This document shows, one piece after another, positions 1 to 9,097 of a stretch of DNA of 64,000 nt (position 1 is the stretch's first letter; each line of letters begins with the position of its first letter). The DNA lies in assembly GCF_014207965.1 (NCBI RefSeq), contig NZ_JACHLM010000001.1:682001-746000 (forward strand). The letters are read 5' to 3'. The notes beneath the pieces are model-generated. The model did not search any database and was not told the DNA's origin. It worked only from the letters and a program-made list of their open reading frames with translations. This stretch comes from Brevundimonas bullata. Lineage in GTDB: Bacteria > Pseudomonadota > Alphaproteobacteria > Caulobacterales > Caulobacteraceae. Position numbers and translations under genes: made by a program.

Positions 1-62
1 AGGCCTTTCGGCGACGGTTGCAGGGCCGCAACCTCGGAAGCGGGCGTCTTCGTATCGGTCAT
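1..62 (-). CDS. N-terminus of an unidentified protein (cut by window edge)
   Basis: The first 20 codons of a leftward gene are visible, starting at an ATG whose complement is at 60-62 and beginning MTDTKTPASEVAALQPSPKG. A GGAGA ribosome-binding sequence lies about six bases upstream of the ATG, which supports a real start. The gene runs off the left edge, so no domain can be seen and the product is unknown. It lies just downstream of the histidine kinase gene on the same strand, with a gap of about 40 bases, and may be co-transcribed with it. Confidence 0.45.
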   Translation of the reverse strand, partial: MTDTKTPASEVAALQPSPKG

Positions 63-103
63 GCAGGTCTCCGGCGGACGCCGCCGGAAACGGGCGGTCG
101 TGG

Positions 104-1651
104 TTACTGAGCGCCGACCTTGGCGCGGTTGCCGACGTTCGTCCAGCGGGTCAGGGCGGCGCGCAGGGCGTCGGCCTCCAGCGGCTTGGTCAGATGGTCG
201 TTCATGCCCGCCTCCAGACAGGCGATGCGGTCCTCGGCGAAGGCGTTGGCGGTCAGGGCCACAATGGGGGTGCGCTCGCCGCGCGCTCTCAAAGCGCGAA
301 CGGCGGCGGGACCGTCCATGCGCGGCATCCGCATGTCCATGAAGATCAGATCGAAGCGGGCGTCCTTCAGCGTCAACAGGGCCTCATGGCCGTCGGCGGC
401 GGTCTGGACCACGCAGCCTTCGCGGCGCAGCAGGGTCTTGGCCAGCAGGGCGCCGACCGGATTGTCCTCGACCAGCAGGACCCGCAGGCCCTTGAAGGCC
501 ACAGGCGTGACGCGGTCGTCGTCCGGTCCGCGCCCGACGGCGACAGTCAGGCCCTTGCGGCGCCCCGCCGCCGCCAGCACCCGCTCGGCCAGGGAGGCCC
601 GACGTAGCGGTTTGATCAGATAGCCGTGGAAACCCGCCGCCCGATAGCGGTCGATCAGATCGCGCTCGCCGGGTTTCAGCAGGATGATGGCCTCGCCCTG
701 CGACGGCCTGACCATCAGGGCCCCGTCCTCGGCCATGGCGTGGTCGATCAGGGTCACGCCCGCCTGACGCGCCACGCGACCGCCCGAGGCCTCGATCTGG
801 GCCGTGGCCGCCTGACGCACGAAGGGGTCGGGGGTGCGCACAGCCACGACGACGCCGTCCAGCGGACGGGCGCGCGGCGCAGTGTCGGCGACCGGGAAGG
901 GGGCCTCGAATCGGAAACGGGCGCCAGGGCCGTCGGGTCGATCGGACACGGCGACCGTCCCGCCCATGGCCTGGGCCAGACGGCGGACCACGGCCAGACC
1001 CAGACCCGCCCCGTCGAAGCGGGCGGCGTCGGAGGCGTCGGCGTGGCCGAACTCGTCGAAGATGCGGACCCGCGCCTCTTCCGGCACACCCGGGCCCGTG
1101 TCGTCGATGACGAAGGCCAGACGCGGGCGCGCGGCGGTCCCGCCGGCGTGTTCGACTGTCAGGCGGACGCCGCCCCGGTCGGTGAATTTCACGGCGTTGC
1201 CCGCCAGATTGAACAGAACCTGACGCAGACGGCCTTCGTCGGCGATGACGTCGGGCGCGTCGGCGGCGACCGACCAGACGAGCTCCAGTCCCTTGTCGTG
1301 CGCCTTGGGGCTCAGCAGTTCGGCCACGCCGCGCGTCAGGCCTTCCAGATCGACGGGAGAGGCGTCGAACTCCAGCGCCCCGGCCTCCAGCCGGGCGAAG
1401 TCCAGCAGGTCGTTGACCAGGCCCAGCAGGTGTTCCGCCGACTTCTGCGCCGCCTCGGCATAGGCGCGCTGGGCGCCGTCCAGCTTGGTCCGCGACAGCA
1501 GGCCCAGCATGCCGATCACCCCGTTCAGGGGGGTCCGCATCTCATGGCTCATCAGCCGCAGGAACTGCTGTTCCGGCGCGTCCGAGGGCGCTCCGGGGCG
1601 GGCGGCGGGCGTGATCTCGGTCGGTGCGTGCGTTCTGCGTGCCTGGGCCAT
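104..1651 (-). CDS. Hybrid sensor histidine kinase with receiver domain
   Basis: This is a cytoplasmic-type hybrid two-component kinase of about 515 residues. A HisKA dimerisation domain carries the H-box SHEMRTPLNG, with the phospho-accepting His near residue 36. A HATPase domain follows with an N-box (NLAGNAVKFT), a DDTGPGV G1 box, an FDEF F-box and a GAGLGL G2 box. A degenerate receiver-like segment follows, then an intact C-terminal receiver with the phospho-acceptor Asp in IFMDMRMP (near residue 439) and a conserved Lys in LTKPL. There is no membrane segment and no recognisable sensor domain; the short N-terminus is low complexity. The ATG start used here is preferred to a TTG seven codons upstream; neither has a strong ribosome site. 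The signal and the phosphorelay partners are unknown. Confidence 0.9.
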   Translation of the reverse strand: MAQARRTHAPTEITPAARPGAPSDAPEQQFLRLMSHEMRTPLNGVIGMLGLLSRTKLDGAQRAYAEAAQKSAEHLLGLVNDLLDFARLEAGALEFDASPVDLEGLTRGVAELLSPKAHDKGLELVWSVAADAPDVIADEGRLRQVLFNLAGNAVKFTDRGGVRLTVEHAGGTAARPRLAFVIDDTGPGVPEEARVRIFDEFGHADASDAARFDGAGLGLAVVRRLAQAMGGTVAVSDRPDGPGARFRFEAPFPVADTAPRARPLDGVVVAVRTPDPFVRQAATAQIEASGGRVARQAGVTLIDHAMAEDGALMVRPSQGEAIILLKPGERDLIDRYRAAGFHGYLIKPLRRASLAERVLAAAGRRKGLTVAVGRGPDDDRVTPVAFKGLRVLLVEDNPVGALLAKTLLRREGCVVQTAADGHEALLTLKDARFDLIFMDMRMPRMDGPAAVRALRARGERTPIVALTANAFAEDRIACLEAGMNDHLTKPLEADALRAALTRWTNVGNRAKVGAQ

Positions 1652-1705
1652 AGGGATCACTGTAGCGCCCAAGGGTTAAGCGTGGCCGAACGAGGATTTC
1701 AGACC

Positions 1706-3292
1706 TCAGAAGGCGGGCGTCTCGCTGCGGTGCGCGGTCTGCCGGTCGAAATCGCCCTGGGCCCCGACGGTTGTGCGGCGATACATCAGGGCCTCGGCGA
1801 CGTGGCGACGCAGCACCCCGGTCGAGCCGTCCAGATCGGCGATGGTGCGCGCGAGCCGCAGGGTCCGGGTCCAGCCACGCGCGGTCAGCCCACCGGCCTC
1901 GCCGGCCCGCATCAGCAGGGCGCGCCCAGCGTCATCGGGCGTGGCGAAGCGGTCCAAGGTCTCGCCCGAGGCGCGGGCGTTGATGGCCTGATCGCGCGCC
2001 TTGTCGGGGTCGAAACCGGCCGCGCGGACGCGTTCCTCCTGCTGGGCGCGGGCGGTCGCCACCCGGATGGCGGCCTCGGCCGTGCCTTCGGCGGGCGGGG
2101 GCAGGGCCATGTCGGCGGCGGTGACGGGCGGCGTCTCCACCGTCAGGTCGATGCGGTCGAACATCGGGCCGGAGATGCGGTTCTGATAGTCGCGCTGGCA
2201 ACGGGGAGCCTTGCCACAGGCCCCGCGTCCCGATCCGCCGAGGCCGCAGCGGCAGGGGTTCATCGCCGCCACCAGCTGGAAACGGGCTGGATAGCGGACG
2301 TGGGCGTTGGCGCGCGCCACCATGATCTCGCCGGTCTCCAGCGGCTGACGCAGACTGTCGAGCGCCTGGGCCGAATATTCCGGCAGTTCGTCGAGGAAGA
2401 GGACGCCGTTGTGGGCCAGGGACGCCTCGCCCGGCTTGGCCCGCAGCCCGCCGCCGGTCAGGGCGGCCATGGAGGCGGAATGATGCGGCGAGCGGAAGGG
2501 CCGATCCCTTGTGAGGGCCCCGCGCTGGATCAGACCGGCCACCGACCAGACCATAGAGGTCTCCAGCAGTTCCTGCGGCGTCAGCGGCGGCAGCAAGCCC
2601 GGCAGCCGCTGGGCCATCATCGACTTGCCCGATCCGGGCGGGCCGATGAAGAGCAGGTTGTGGCCGCCCGCCGCCGCGATCTCCAGCGCCCGCTTGGCGC
2701 TCTCCTGACCCTTGACCTCGCGCAGGTCAGGGACGACGCCCCCCGTCGTCACCGGGCCGGGCTCGGGGGCGCGCAGCACCTGTGTGCCCCGGAAATGATT
2801 GATCAGGCCGATCAGGGAGCGGGGCGCCAGGATGGCCACGTCTCCGGCCCAGGCGGCTTCGGGTCCGTTGGCCTCGGGACAGATGAGGCCCAGACCCATG
2901 GCCCCGGCCGCCATGGCCGCCGGCAGCGTTCCGCCCACCGCCGCGATCCGTCCGTCCAGACCCAGCTCGCCCACGGCCGCCCATCCGTCGAGGGCGTCGG
3001 GCGCGATCACCCCCATCGAGGCCAGCAGGGCCAGGGCGATGGGCAGGTCGAAATGACTGCCCTCCTTGGGCAGATCGGCGGGGGCCAGATTGGCGATGAC
3101 CTTCTTGGGCGGCAGGGCCAGGCCGATGCCCGCAAAGGCGCCGCGCACCCGCTCGCGGCTCTCGGCCACCGCCTTGTCCGGCAGGCCGACGATGGCGAAG
3201 GCCCCGGCGGGCGTCGCCACCTGCTGCACCTCGACATCGACCCGCCGCGCCTCGACCCCGTCGAAAGCGACCGTCACCACCCGCGCGACCAT
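1706..3292 (-). CDS. comM: YifB/ComM family Mg-chelatase-like AAA+ ATPase
   Basis: The protein is about 528 residues, the usual length for the family. It opens with an N-terminal ChlI-like domain (VARVVTVAFDGVEARRVDV), followed by the AAA+ core with Walker A GPPGSGKSMM (near residue 217) and Walker B LFLDELPEYS. A Cys-containing CRCGLGGSGRG loop and the C-terminal Mg_chelatase_C domain complete it. ComM in other bacteria is a hexameric helicase that drives branch migration during integration of transformed DNA; the broader family is called YifB. The ATG at 3292 is preceded by a strong GGGAGGGAG ribosome site and gives the family-typical start, so an upstream in-frame GTG is rejected. Its role in this organism is inferred from the family. 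Confidence 0.93.
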   Translation of the reverse strand: MVARVVTVAFDGVEARRVDVEVQQVATPAGAFAIVGLPDKAVAESRERVRGAFAGIGLALPPKKVIANLAPADLPKEGSHFDLPIALALLASMGVIAPDALDGWAAVGELGLDGRIAAVGGTLPAAMAAGAMGLGLICPEANGPEAAWAGDVAILAPRSLIGLINHFRGTQVLRAPEPGPVTTGGVVPDLREVKGQESAKRALEIAAAGGHNLLFIGPPGSGKSMMAQRLPGLLPPLTPQELLETSMVWSVAGLIQRGALTRDRPFRSPHHSASMAALTGGGLRAKPGEASLAHNGVLFLDELPEYSAQALDSLRQPLETGEIMVARANAHVRYPARFQLVAAMNPCRCGLGGSGRGACGKAPRCQRDYQNRISGPMFDRIDLTVETPPVTAADMALPPPAEGTAEAAIRVATARAQQEERVRAAGFDPDKARDQAINARASGETLDRFATPDDAGRALLMRAGEAGGLTARGWTRTLRLARTIADLDGSTGVLRRHVAEALMYRRTTVGAQGDFDRQTAHRSETPAF

Positions 3293-3369
3293 AGGCTCCC
3301 TCCCGCTGACCGGAAGGGAACAAATCACGAACTCAAAGCAACTGCAAGAGCGTCGTTATGCGATCAATC

Positions 3370-4320
3370 TCAGACCGCCTCGGCCTTCTTCTTCTCGATC
3401 ACGTCCCACATCAGGGCCGTGGCGTCGACGCCCGAGAACTTCAGCATCTGCTGGGCGCCGGTGGGCGAGGTGACGTTGATCTCGGTCAGGTAGTCGCCGA
3501 TCACGTCGATGCCGACGAAGATCAGGCCGCGTTCCTTCAGATGGGGGCCGATGGCGGCGCAGATTTCCAGGTCGCGCGGGGTCAGTTCGACCGGCGCCGC
3601 CGTGCCGCCGACGCGCAGGTTGGAACGGACCTGATCCTTGGCCGGGATGCGGTTGATGGCGCCGACCGCCTCACCGTCGATCAGGATGATGCGCTTGTCG
3701 CCCTTGGCCACGGCGGGGATGAATTTCTGGATCACCAGCGGGTCGCGCGATCCGGCGGCGTGGATCTCGATCAGGGCTTCCAGATTGGGATCGTCGGCTT
3801 TCAGCCGCACCACGCCCGAACCGGCGGCGCCGTGCAGGGGCTTGAGCACCACATCGCCGTGACGGCGGTGGAAGTCGACCAGGGCGACCGGGTCCGAGGA
3901 CACCAGGGTCGGCGGCTGCAGGCCGGGGAAGAGGGTGGCGATCAGTTTCTCGGGCGCCGAGCGGACCTCGGCCGGATTGTTGACCACCAGGGTCTTCGGA
4001 TGCACGCGCTCCAGCAGATAGGTGGCGGTGACATAGGCCATGTCGAAGGGCGGGTCCTGACGCATCAGGATGACGTCCACGTCCTCGGCCAGATCGAGAA
4101 CCACTTCAGGACCGAAGTCGGCGTGCTCGCCCTGGACCGTGTTCACCGTCACCGGACGGGCGCGGCAGAACAGACGGCCTTCGTCCAGCGCCAGGGTGCG
4201 GAAGTCGTAGATCCACAGCTTGTGGCCACGCGCCTGACCGGACAGGGCCATCAGGAAGGTGGTGTCGGACTCGACGTTCACCGCCTCGAGCGGATCCATC
4301 TGGATGGCGACTTTGAGCAT
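3370..4320 (-). CDS. gshB: Glutathione synthetase
   Basis: An ATP-grasp enzyme of about 316 residues that joins gamma-glutamylcysteine and glycine to make glutathione in the cytoplasm. The N-terminus ([19 protein letters not shown]) and blocks such as [30 protein letters not shown] and [12 protein letters not shown] match the GshB family over its whole length. The ATG at 4320 has an AAGGA ribosome site directly upstream, so the open frame extending further 5' into the repeat element is not coding. The gene stands alone between comM and a 104-bp palindromic repeat. Confidence 0.96.
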   Translation of the reverse strand: MLKVAIQMDPLEAVNVESDTTFLMALSGQARGHKLWIYDFRTLALDEGRLFCRARPVTVNTVQGEHADFGPEVVLDLAEDVDVILMRQDPPFDMAYVTATYLLERVHPKTLVVNNPAEVRSAPEKLIATLFPGLQPPTLVSSDPVALVDFHRRHGDVVLKPLHGAAGSGVVRLKADDPNLEALIEIHAAGSRDPLVIQKFIPAVAKGDKRIILIDGEAVGAINRIPAKDQVRSNLRVGGTAAPVELTPRDLEICAAIGPHLKERGLIFVGIDVIGDYLTEINVTSPTGAQQMLKFSGVDATALMWDVIEKKKAEAV

Positions 4321-4417
4321 GGAAGTCCTTTCACGCGTCTGAGCTTTGCAGATGCGCGGCGAGGAGCCCAGACGCAAGGGCGTGCGCCGCTCTTTACCAT
4401 CGCCTTGCCTTTTCAGC

Positions 4418-4521
4418 GTCATCCTCGGGCTTGACCCGAGGATCGGGCCGTCCGTCCGCGCGACGCTGGAAAAGTCGAGAGCGCCGCTTCGTCCGATCCT
4501 CGGGTCAAGCCCGAGGATGAC
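4418..4521. repeat. 104-bp palindromic element, copy 1
   Basis: The ends are inverted repeats of about 28 bases: GTCATCCTCGGGCTTGACCC at the left and its complement at the right, around a core of about 48 bp. A second copy of exactly the same length lies at 15359-15462. The element sits in the gap between the starts of gshB and the end of the SirB1-like gene. It looks like a REP/MITE-like intergenic repeat and could fold into a long hairpin in RNA. Confidence 0.8.
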
Positions 4522-4537
4522 GGCGGAGCGAGCGGGG

Positions 4538-5350
4538 CTAGTTCAGGCGCATCCGCACCCGGTCCATGCTGGCGCGATGGGCGTCGGCGGGGCCGTCGAC
4601 AGCGCGGGCGCGGGACAGGGCATCCAGAGCGCCAGTTAGCGCCCCCTGCTTCTCGCGGGCGGCGGCGACGTCCAGCCAGGGCCGGTGATCCTCGGGATCC
4701 AGAAGGGCGCGGCGCAGGGCGGAGCGTTCGGCGCCGTCATAGTCCTCGATCATCAGGGCGCGGGCGAACAGGACGTTCTGCAACCGGATCAGGGCCTTGC
4801 GGTCGCTGACCGGGGCCATCAGCAGGTCCAGACGATCGGCCACGTGCGGCGTCAGACCGGCCAGCAGGGCGCGCCGCGTCAGTTCGCTGGGCAAAACCAG
4901 ACGGCCCTGGCTGAAGGGGTCCAGCGCCACCGGCCCCTCGGGCGTCTCGACCCGCAACAGGATGTGGCCGGGAAAGTCCACCGCCGCCGCCTTCAGCCCC
5001 GCGCGGCGCGCGGCGTCGAGGTAGAAGACCACCAGAGCCGCAGACAGGCCGCGTCTCCGCTCGGCCACGTCGATGACGTCGGTGTTGCCGGGGTGGTCGT
5101 AATTCAGCAGGTCGCCGTTCAGCCGCAGGTCCGAGGCCATGGTCTCGGCCAGGGCGTCGTCGGGGCTTTCGTTGGCGGCGCGTTCCTTGACCCTCTGGGC
5201 GGCCTGGTCGGCCAGCAGGCGGACCGGCTCGGGATCGCGGAACGGATAGTCGTGGATAGCGCAGGCGATGGCGCATTCGAGCAGCGGAAAGCCGTCGTCC
5301 TCGGCGGTTCCCGCCTGGGCCAGAATGATCTCGGCTTCGTCGCGCGTCAC
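4538..5350 (-). CDS. SirB1/transglutaminase-like family protein
   Basis: About 270 residues resembling the SirB1 family, which combines a transglutaminase-like fold with C-terminal TPR-like helices. Visible support is the segment [20 protein letters not shown] and the [10 protein letters not shown] motif containing the family His, followed by helix-rich repeats that include the segment [20 protein letters not shown]. Biochemical function is not established for the family. The likely start is the GTG at 5350, whose GTGA overlaps the stop codon of yraN, giving translational coupling; a TTG eleven codons upstream is the alternative. It is the last gene of an rsmI-yraN-sirB1-like run. Confidence 0.82.
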   Translation of the reverse strand: MTRDEAEIILAQAGTAEDDGFPLLECAIACAIHDYPFRDPEPVRLLADQAAQRVKERAANESPDDALAETMASDLRLNGDLLNYDHPGNTDVIDVAERRRGLSAALVVFYLDAARRAGLKAAAVDFPGHILLRVETPEGPVALDPFSQGRLVLPSELTRRALLAGLTPHVADRLDLLMAPVSDRKALIRLQNVLFARALMIEDYDGAERSALRRALLDPEDHRPWLDVAAAREKQGALTGALDALSRARAVDGPADAHRASMDRVRMRLN

Positions 5351-5787
5351 GCGATGTCCGTTCCTGTGCTCGTCACTCCGCAAAGATGACGCGGAAATCG
5401 TCCGGGAGCCAGCGCCACCATATCAATCCTCAGGTTCAGGCCCTGCAGCGAGGGGCGGCTGCGGGCCAGCGCCTGTCCGGCGGCGGCCAGTCGACCGTGC
5501 TGTTCCGGCCCCAGCGACAGGATGGCGGCCTCGATCGTGCGTCGCCGCTTGACCTCGACCACCGCCAGGGTGCGGCCGCGCCGGGCCAGGATGTCGATCT
5601 CGCCGCCGCGGCCTTTCAGACGAAAGGCCAGGATCTGGTAGCCCTTGAGCATCAGCCAGACGGCGGCGATCCATTCGGCGGCGTGGCCCTGTCGGTGCGA
5701 CCGTCCGCCCAACGCCTGACGCCAGCCCGACTTTACCCGTTTTGGGGGCCGAGGCGGCGACAGCGAAGGCCGCAGGCGGGGCTTCAC
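5347..5787 (-). CDS. yraN: YraN family (UPF0102) nuclease-like protein
   Basis: A 146-residue member of UPF0102. It has the PD-(D/E)xK nuclease-like core: an N-terminal GHAAEWIAAVWLMLKGYQIL helix, then GRGGEIDILARRG and VVEVKRR with the acidic and Lys residues of the fold. The cellular role of YraN is poorly defined; the family lies next to rsmI in many proteobacteria, as here. The start is a GTG that shares the four bases GTGA with the rsmI stop codon, and its own stop shares GTGA with the next gene, so the three genes are translationally chained. Confidence 0.9.
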   Translation of the reverse strand: MKPRLRPSLSPPRPPKRVKSGWRQALGGRSHRQGHAAEWIAAVWLMLKGYQILAFRLKGRGGEIDILARRGRTLAVVEVKRRRTIEAAILSLGPEQHGRLAAAGQALARSRPSLQGLNLRIDMVALAPGRFPRHLCGVTSTGTDIA

Positions 5788-6659
5788 CCCCGGCCCTGCA
5801 TTTCCAGCGCCCGCTTGTAGAGGGGCTTGCGGGGCAGGTTCAGCGCCTTGGACACCTCGGCGGCGGCTTCACCGGGCGGCAGGCGGGTCATGGCCTCGGT
5901 CAGGGCCGCATCAGCGTCGGCGGCGCTGGCGACCTCGGCCTCGCCGGGGCCGATGACGATGACGATCTCGCCCTTGGGCGCGTCGCAGCGCGGGTCGACG
6001 GCCAGTTCCGAAAGGGTGCCGCGCACGGCCTCCTCATAGAGTTTGGTCAGTTCGCGGGTGACGGCGGCGGGACGGTCGCCCAGCACCTCGGCCATGTCGG
6101 TCAGGCTGTCCTTCAGACGCGGGCCGCTTTCGAAGAAGACCAGGGTTTGCCGTCCGGTGCGCAACTCCTCCAGCATGGTCTTTCGCGCCCCCGACTTGGG
6201 CGGCAGGAAGCCGGCGAACAGCACCCGGTCGGCGGGCTGGCCCGCCAGGCAGAGGGCGGCCAGCAGGCTGGAAGCGCCGGGAATGGGATGGACCGGCAGG
6301 CCCGCGTTGATGGCCGCGCGCGCCACGACATAGCCGGGGTCCGAGACCAGGGGCGTGCCGGCGTCCGAGACCAGGGCCACCACCTCGCCCGCCTTCAGCC
6401 GCTCAACGGCGATCTCGGCGGCGCGCGCCGAGGCGTGGTCGTCGCAACGCTCCAGCTTGGCGCGCAGACCATAGGCGGTCAGCAGCTTGGCCGTGACGCG
6501 GGTGTCCTCCGCCAGGACAAGATCGGCGGCGGCCAGAACATCGAGCGCCCTCAGCGTCATGTCACGGAGGTTGCCGATGGGCGTGGCCACCAGATAGAGG
6601 CCGGGCGCGACAGAGCGCGCGGGCGGGGCGGTCGGCGGGAAAAGGGAGGCGTCTGACAT
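5784..6659 (-). CDS. rsmI: 16S rRNA 2'-O-ribose methyltransferase RsmI (C1402)
   Basis: A 291-residue SAM-dependent tetrapyrrole-methylase-fold enzyme that methylates the 2'-O of C1402 in 16S rRNA. Family blocks are plain: GLYLVATPIGNLRDMTLRAL near the N-terminus, AEDTRVTAKLL, VALVSDAGTPLVSDPG, and GEIVIVIGPGE before the C-terminal helical extension. It starts at an ATG at 6659 and heads the overlapping run rsmI-yraN-SirB1-like. Confidence 0.96.
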   Translation of the reverse strand: MSDASLFPPTAPPARSVAPGLYLVATPIGNLRDMTLRALDVLAAADLVLAEDTRVTAKLLTAYGLRAKLERCDDHASARAAEIAVERLKAGEVVALVSDAGTPLVSDPGYVVARAAINAGLPVHPIPGASSLLAALCLAGQPADRVLFAGFLPPKSGARKTMLEELRTGRQTLVFFESGPRLKDSLTDMAEVLGDRPAAVTRELTKLYEEAVRGTLSELAVDPRCDAPKGEIVIVIGPGEAEVASAADADAALTEAMTRLPPGEAAAEVSKALNLPRKPLYKRALEMQGRG

Positions 6660-6705
6660 CGGCGCGACCCTGCCAGCCCCGGCCCTTCGGGTCTAGGTCG
6701 CGCGC

Positions 6706-7848
6706 CTAGGTCAGCAGGGCTTTCAGCACGGCGTCGAGCAGAGGCCGCCCTCGCGCCGTGGCGGCGACGCGGCCGTCTTGCAGCCCGAGGAAGCCGTCGG
6801 CGATCAAGTCGGCGAGCGGTCCGGCCGTCTCCGACAGGCCCAGGGTGTGCAGCAGCGTCAGCGGCACGCCCTCGACGGTGCGCAGGCCCAGCAGAACCCG
6901 TTCCTCGGCGGCGCCTTGAGCGTCCAGCCTCTCGCGCTCGGCCCAGGGGGTTCCCACCGCGACGCCGGCGACATAGTCGGCGATGCGGCGATGGGCGACG
7001 ACAGCCGTCCGCTCGCCTTCAAGAGTCAGTCGTCCGTGGGCGCCTGGACCGAGGCCCAGATAGTCGCCGCCGCGCCAGACGTGCAGGTTGTGGCTGGACC
7101 GGGCCGCCACGTCGCGGGCGTGGTTGGACACCTCATAGGCCTCGAACCCCGCGCCCTCGAGCACCTCTTGCGTGGCCTCATAGAGAGACGCCGCCAGATC
7201 CTCGTCAGGCGGGGTCAGCGCACCCCGCGCGAAGGCCCGGCCGAAGGCCGTCGTCGGCTCTATGGTCAGTTGATAGGGCGAGATGTGCTCGAACCCCAGG
7301 TCCAGGGCCATGGTCAGCTCCGCCGTCCAGTCGGCCACGGATTGCCCCGGTCGGGCGTAGATCAGGTCGATGGACAGGCGCGGGAAGGCCGCAGCCGCCG
7401 TCTGAACCGCGCGACGCGCCTCCGCCGCCGAATGGTCGCGGCCGAGAAATTTCAGCGCAGCGTCGTCGAACGACTGCACCCCCATCGACAGGCGGTTGAT
7501 CCCGGCGGCGGCCAGTTCGGCGTAGCGGCCTGCCTCGGCGTCGGTGGGGTTGGCCTCCAGCGTGATCTCGATCTCGCCAGCGGGAGGAAAGAGCGTCTTG
7601 GCCCGCGCGATCACCGCCGCCACGGCCTCGGGCGGCATCAGCGAGGGCGTGCCGCCGCCGAAGAAGATCGAGGCCAGACGGCGCGGCCCGACCAGCGAGC
7701 CTTGCGCCTCCATGTCCGCCAGGATGGCCTGGACCAGCCCGGCCTGCTCCTCGACCCGCCCCCGGTCGCGCACGACGTTGAAGTCGCAATAGGGGCAGAT
7801 GCGGGCGCAGTAGGGCCAGTGAACGTAAAGGGCGAGGGTATCGCTCAA
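6706..7848 (-). CDS. hemW: Radical SAM heme chaperone HemW (HemN-like)
   Basis: About 380 residues. The radical SAM motif CxxxCxxC is in YCARICPYCDF near the start, then FFGGGTPSLM, SMGVQSFDDAALKFLGR, and the C-terminal HemN domain. HemW proteins lack coproporphyrinogen oxidase activity and are thought to bind and deliver heme. The start chosen is the TTG at 7848 (LSDTLALYVHWPYC), which has AAGGGAG just upstream. The ATG-extended version would translate a palindromic repeat element and is rejected. The ribosome site sits at the edge of that element. rdgB lies upstream on the same strand, separated by the repeat. Confidence 0.93.
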   Translation of the reverse strand: MSDTLALYVHWPYCARICPYCDFNVVRDRGRVEEQAGLVQAILADMEAQGSLVGPRRLASIFFGGGTPSLMPPEAVAAVIARAKTLFPPAGEIEITLEANPTDAEAGRYAELAAAGINRLSMGVQSFDDAALKFLGRDHSAAEARRAVQTAAAAFPRLSIDLIYARPGQSVADWTAELTMALDLGFEHISPYQLTIEPTTAFGRAFARGALTPPDEDLAASLYEATQEVLEGAGFEAYEVSNHARDVAARSSHNLHVWRGGDYLGLGPGAHGRLTLEGERTAVVAHRRIADYVAGVAVGTPWAERERLDAQGAAEERVLLGLRTVEGVPLTLLHTLGLSETAGPLADLIADGFLGLQDGRVAATARGRPLLDAVLKALLT

Positions 7849-7853
7849 TTCTC

Positions 7854-8038
7854 CCTTCTCCCCTCGGGGGAGAAGGTGGGCGGCGGAGCCGCTCGGATGA
7901 GGGGGCGGGTGGAGCATCTCGGGCCTTCGTAGAGGAGGGAGTTGACGTCCCCCTCATCCGTCTCGTGGAGCCTGTCCTCGGGATCGCCGAAGGCGATGCC
8001 CGGGGGCGAGCCACCTTCTCCCCCGGTGGGGAGAAGGG
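7854..8038. repeat. Palindromic intergenic element with CCTTCTCCCC ends
   Basis: About 185 bp between rdgB and hemW. Each end has a small hairpin (CCTTCTCCCC followed by GGGGGAGAAGG), and inside these lie CGGATGAGGGGG and its complement, so the whole element is an imperfect long inverted repeat. It is a REP/BIME-type element. It supplies the bases forming the hemW ribosome-binding site and could influence read-through from rdgB into hemW. Confidence 0.75.
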
Positions 8039-8048
8039 CCATGGTTAG

Positions 8049-8651
8049 TCAGTCAATCAGCGCCGCCTTGAGCCGGGCGAAGGCGAGGGCGCGGTGGCTG
8101 ATGGCGTCCTTCTCGACCGGGTCCATTTCGCCGAACGTCAGGTCCGAGCCGTCGGGGCGGAAGATAGGGTCATAGCCGAAGCCCCGATCGCCGCGCGGCG
8201 GGAAGACCAGTTCGCCGTCAATGCGGCCTTCAACTACAACGCAGGGGCCGTCGGGCCAGGCCACAGCCAGAGCCGAGGTGAACCAGGCCCGGCGATCGGT
8301 GGAGCCGATCTCCTCCAGCCGTTCCTCGACCTTCTTCATAGCCAGGACGAAGTCCTTGCCCGGCCCGGCCCAGCGCGCCGAAAAAATGCCCGGCGCCCCG
8401 TCCAGGGCCGCGACCGACAGGCCGGAGTCGTCGGCCAGCGAGACCTCGCCCGAGGCCTCAGCGGCGTGGCGGGCCTTCAGCATGGCGTTGCCGACGAATG
8501 TGCTCTCGGTCTCATCCGGTTCAGGCAGGTTGAGGCTGCCAGCCGTGACGATCCTGTAATTTCCGTCCAGCAGGGCTTCGATCTCGCGCGCCTTGCCGGG
8601 ATTGTGGGTCGCGGCCACCAGCCGCATCCCCTTGATCAGCTTGAGATTCAT
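8049..8651 (-). CDS. rdgB: XTP/dITP pyrophosphatase RdgB
   Basis: A 200-residue Ham1/RdgB enzyme that hydrolyses non-canonical purine nucleotides (XTP, dITP, ITP) to monophosphates and keeps them out of DNA. Visible family motifs are ATHNPGKAREIEALL, ADDSGLSVAALDGAPG and GFGYDPIFRPDG, with the C-terminal SHRALAFARL. The ATG at 8651 has AAGGTGG four bases upstream; a second in-frame Met eight codons later is possible. It is first in the rdgB-hemW pair. Confidence 0.96.
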   Translation of the reverse strand: MNLKLIKGMRLVAATHNPGKAREIEALLDGNYRIVTAGSLNLPEPDETESTFVGNAMLKARHAAEASGEVSLADDSGLSVAALDGAPGIFSARWAGPGKDFVLAMKKVEERLEEIGSTDRRAWFTSALAVAWPDGPCVVVEGRIDGELVFPPRGDRGFGYDPIFRPDGSDLTFGEMDPVEKDAISHRALAFARLKAALID

Positions 8652-8686
8652 TGGGCCACCTTAGTCCCGTCCGATGCATTGCGGAA

Positions 8687-8703
8687 GTTTAACATCGTTA
8701 AAC
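8687..8703. promoter_or_regulatory. Perfect inverted repeat GTTTAAC-N3-GTTAAAC
   Basis: A 17-bp dyad with perfect seven-base arms lies in the AT-richer gap between the divergent rdgB and the small membrane peptide gene, 36 bases upstream of the rdgB start. It looks like an operator for a dimeric regulator. The YozG-type XRE protein encoded about 1 kb downstream is one candidate, by proximity only. It contains two TTAA half-sites but with spacing of five, not the seven expected of a CtrA site. Confidence 0.45.
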
Positions 8704-8851
8704 GATATGTAACGTGCTTTTCGACGGGGTCGCCCCTATCTTCAATCTCAAGAACGGGGGTCGCACCGTTCAAACGAAGCGAAAACAACGCAACGTTCAC
8801 CCAGCGGCACAACAGAAACGCACGAAAATCGTGCAACCACGGAGAGATACG

Positions 8852-8968
8852 ATGCAAGCGATGAAAACCTCGATCTGGATGGACCGCGTCGGCCACGGCT
8901 TCTTTAACGCCCTTCTGCTGGCCTCCCTGCCCGCCGCCGCCGTCGCCCTGCTGATCCAGAGCCTGTGA
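8852..8968 (+). CDS. 38-residue single-pass membrane peptide
   Basis: A short open frame begins MQAMKTSIWMDRVGHGFF and continues into a hydrophobic stretch (ALLLASLPAAAVALLI) that would form one transmembrane helix, ending IQSL. The ATG has GGAGA at good spacing upstream. It precedes the DUF2975 membrane protein gene by about 130 bases on the same strand and may belong to the same transcription unit. No family is recognised. The evidence is the ribosome site, the coherent N-in signal-anchor-like composition and the context. Confidence 0.55.
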   Translation: MQAMKTSIWMDRVGHGFFNALLLASLPAAAVALLIQSL

Positions 8969-9097
8969 TCCCACACGGGATCGCATCGGGGGCTTTGACG
9001 ATCGACATGAACACCGCGAAGAATAGCGCCGCGTGAGGGTCTGCCGGACCCCGCGCGGCGATCGCCGCCTGAACCCCCCGGCCTGAGACCTGACTTC

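Noticed and set aside
626-3493. Long plus-strand open frame of 955 codons opposite the kinase and comM genes
   Set aside because: It is rich in Gly, Arg, His and Gln with no domain, lies entirely antisense to clear genes, and is the usual third-position-GC shadow.
7849-7917. N-terminal extension of HemW to an ATG at 7917
   Set aside because: The extra residues are encoded by a palindromic repeat and lie before a well-placed ribosome site at the TTG.
8689-8701. Possible CtrA site TTAA...TTAA upstream of rdgB
   Set aside because: The two TTAA are separated by five bases, not seven, and are better explained as part of the perfect GTTTAAC dyad.
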